This document shows positions 5,128 to 6,696 of a stretch of 6,696 nt of DNA, one piece after another. Origin of the DNA: Desulfobulbaceae bacterium (GTDB taxonomy: Bacteria; Desulfobacterota; Desulfobulbia; Desulfobulbales; Desulfocapsaceae); NCBI GenBank assembly GCA_031256095.1, contig JAIRRG010000129.1, positions 1-6,696 of the forward strand, read 5' to 3'. Position 1 is the stretch's first letter. Each line of letters opens with the position of its first letter. The notes below the pieces were generated by a model that was not told the DNA's origin, made no database searches, and was given only the letters and a program-made list of their open reading frames with translations. Both the position numbers and the translations under genes were made by a program.

Positions 5128-6162
5128 TCACAGCATCCACGACTGACATATTTCGTCATCGGGAGCGCTGGCCTTCAGGGGAATGACCGCCCCGGCCAAG
5201 AGGCAGCGGACAAGAGTCTCTGGCCGCAGCGGTTCTTTTCTCGCGTAGCGGACGACGAGGCCCGCCGCCCGCTGTAGGTCATCATTACGGGCAGATTCAT
5301 CTTTATAACAGGTTGAGGCGCGGCGGAGCAGGGCGGTCGGGCCGGGCCGAGCCTCCAGGCGGAGGCAAGCGTCATCGGCCTCAGCCAGATTTTCAATACG
5401 GTTGTTTTCCTTTTCATCGCGGCCAAGGATCAACCAACCGCCGCCGGGCAGCAGAAATTGCCTGCCCAGTTGCAACAGGTGAAAGTCAGTCACGGTCATG
5501 GTGGCGGCGGCAAAGGGCAGGGCGCCATCATGGACTTTTCGCAAGCGTCGTCCCTGGATCGGATCGGTGAGGATGCAGCCGCCGGCCGGCATCGGGTAGT
5601 CAGTAATGCCATATTCTTTTGCCAGGGCGATTTGCCCGCTCCGGCCCCGCCCGCTCAGGTCGCCCAATTCCTCCCGCCGCACCCAGCCATTTACTTCCGG
5701 CAAGGTCGGGTTGAGACGTTTGGCCGAAAGCGGTCGCAACAGAATTCCCCGAACACCAGCGTCGCGCTCAATGACGGCAAGCGTGTCGCGACGCTGTGAC
5801 ATCGGTCGTTGGCGGAGAACCTCACCGCTGATGAGAAAAGATGCGCCCACTTCCTCCATGATCTGCCGGGCGCGGCGCATCATGAGTATCTTGCAGTCGA
5901 TGCAGGGGTTGAAATTCTTGCCGAAACCGTGTGCTGGCCGCTGGAGCATATGCAGATAATTGTGGCTTATGTCTTCAAGGCGCAGAGTAATACCGTATTG
6001 ATCCGCCACTTTCTGACAATAGAATTCCTTGTTATCCAACAGATGATGGAGAAAAAATGGTGTCACGAACTGCGTCGCCAGTACCTCAATGCCCTGGTAC
6101 ATGATCATTCGGCAAGCCAGGATCGAGTCGAGGCCGCCGGAATAGAGGGCGACGGCTTTCAT
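5128..6162 (-). CDS. PP-loop ATPase related to ThiI/MnmA tRNA thiolation enzymes
   Basis: This 344-aa cytoplasmic protein begins with the PP-loop SGGLDS (8-13), which binds ATP and activates a target carbonyl by adenylation in the N-type ATP pyrophosphatase family. NPCIDCK follows (85-91, Cys87 and Cys90), then GEVLRQRPMSQ (113-123) and PAGGCILTDP (192-201, Cys196). Cys90 and Cys196 fall where sulfur-carrying cysteines lie in MnmA-type enzymes, so sulfur transfer to tRNA is a reasonable inference. The C-terminal 130 residues are not a MnmA barrel or a THUMP domain; they may be the NFACT-R-like RNA-binding module known to accompany a ThiI-type PP-loop, which I infer only from layout. The ATG overlaps the recN stop (ATGA), so translation is probably coupled. 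Genes like this are often named thiouridylase, but the modified base is unproven, and the protein is neither a full-length MnmA nor ThiI. Confidence 0.85.
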   Translation of the reverse strand: MKAVALYSGGLDSILACRMIMYQGIEVLATQFVTPFFLHHLLDNKEFYCQKVADQYGITLRLEDISHNYLHMLQRPAHGFGKNFNPCIDCKILMMRRARQIMEEVGASFLISGEVLRQRPMSQRRDTLAVIERDAGVRGILLRPLSAKRLNPTLPEVNGWVRREELGDLSGRGRSGQIALAKEYGITDYPMPAGGCILTDPIQGRRLRKVHDGALPFAAATMTVTDFHLLQLGRQFLLPGGGWLILGRDEKENNRIENLAEADDACLRLEARPGPTALLRRASTCYKDESARNDDLQRAAGLVVRYARKEPLRPETLVRCLLAGAVIPLKASAPDDEICQSWML

Positions 6163-6696
6163 GCCGCCCCGCCCGAGCCGCCCTTGGCCAAAAGCTCCCG
6201 CGCCCAGGCCAGGGTATGCTCGCTCGGCGACCTTCCGGCCAGCATCCGCGCCAGTTCGCTTACCCGTTCTTCGTCACCAAGGCGCCGGACTTCCGATTGG
6301 GTGCGGCCCTCTTTGGCCGCCTTTTCCACACGGAAATGCAGGTTGCCCCTGGCGGCGATCTGCGGCAAATGGGTAATGCACAAAACTTGGTGATGACCGG
6401 ACAGTTCCTTGATTTTTTTGGCCACCGCCTCTGCCGCCTCGCCGCCGATGCCGGCGTCCACCTCGTCGAAGATCACCGTTTCAACCATATCCTTTTTCGC
6501 CAGCAAACATTTCATCGCCAGCATCAGCCGCGACAATTCACCGCCGGAGGCAACCTTGGCCAGGGGCCGCGGTGCTTCGCCGGGGTTGGCGGAAAAGAAG
6601 AATTCCGGACGGTCCCAACCGCTGGCCCTGAGGTTGGCGGCATCGGTGGCGGTTTCCTGAAAACGCACGGCGAAAACCGCCTTGGCCAGCGCCAGC
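6159..6696 (-). CDS. recN: DNA repair ATPase RecN, C-terminal part (cut by window edge)
   Basis: RecN is an SMC-like ATPase that acts at DNA double-strand breaks, promoting end tethering and RecA-dependent recombination. Only the last 178 residues are in the window; the frame runs off the right edge, so the start, the N-terminal Walker A and the coiled coil are missing. The ABC signature ASGGELSRLMLAMK, the Walker B and D-loop VIFDEVDAGIGG, and the H-loop segment CITHLPQIAA appear in the expected order. GWDRPEFFFSANPGEAPRPL before the signature is also typical of RecN. A GTG at 6668 is internal and is not the true start, because the preceding codons (AKAVFA) continue the conserved domain. The TGA overlaps the ATG of the following gene. 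The promoter, possibly LexA-controlled, would lie outside the window. Confidence 0.95.
   Translation of the reverse strand, partial: LALAKAVFAVRFQETATDAANLRASGWDRPEFFFSANPGEAPRPLAKVASGGELSRLMLAMKCLLAKKDMVETVIFDEVDAGIGGEAAEAVAKKIKELSGHHQVLCITHLPQIAARGNLHFRVEKAAKEGRTQSEVRRLGDEERVSELARMLAGRSPSEHTLAWARELLAKGGSGGAA

Noticed and set aside
6159..6668. A complete 169-residue gene starting at the GTG at 6668
   Set aside because: The frame continues to the window edge with codons that fit the RecN domain, and a RecN of this length would lack half of its ATPase.

Overview
The window is bacterial, about half G+C, and carries five clearly recognisable protein genes. The gene families and Shine-Dalgarno sequences suggest an anaerobic, possibly sulfate-reducing bacterium of the former Deltaproteobacteria (Desulfobacterota). 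This placement rests on overall protein resemblance recalled without a search and should be held loosely.

Layout. Positions 1-146 are intergenic and hold small dyad repeats. A minus-strand gene (147-1730) encodes a stand-alone Aas-type AMP-forming acyl-ACP/acyl-CoA synthetase. A long divergent intergenic region (1731-2617) follows. It contains an AT-rich promoter-like stretch, a perfect 12-bp palindrome, a 10-bp tandem duplication, and a strong Shine-Dalgarno sequence that leads into no ordinary start codon. The plus-strand gene at 2618-3910 encodes a 12-TM transporter of the oxalate/formate antiporter (OFA) branch of the major facilitator superfamily. Between it and the next, convergent gene (3911-4144) lie an inverted repeat, a 13-bp tandem repeat and a GC-rich hairpin.

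From 6696 down to 4145 a minus-strand cluster reads recN (only the C-terminal ATPase part is in the window), then a PP-loop ATPase related to ThiI/MnmA-type tRNA thiolation enzymes, then a possible 40-codon ORF, then thiD (HMP/HMP-P kinase of thiamine synthesis). The recN stop and the PP-loop start overlap as ATGA, so these two are very probably translationally coupled. thiD has no clear Shine-Dalgarno sequence of its own and starts 7 nt after the small ORF stops.

The five main genes are housekeeping or metabolic and I see no phage, IS element, CRISPR array, tRNA or rRNA gene. I found no convincing new multi-gene system. The points most worth a second look are the PP-loop protein in the recN-thiD cluster, the small ORF ahead of thiD, and the unusual leader region of the transporter gene.
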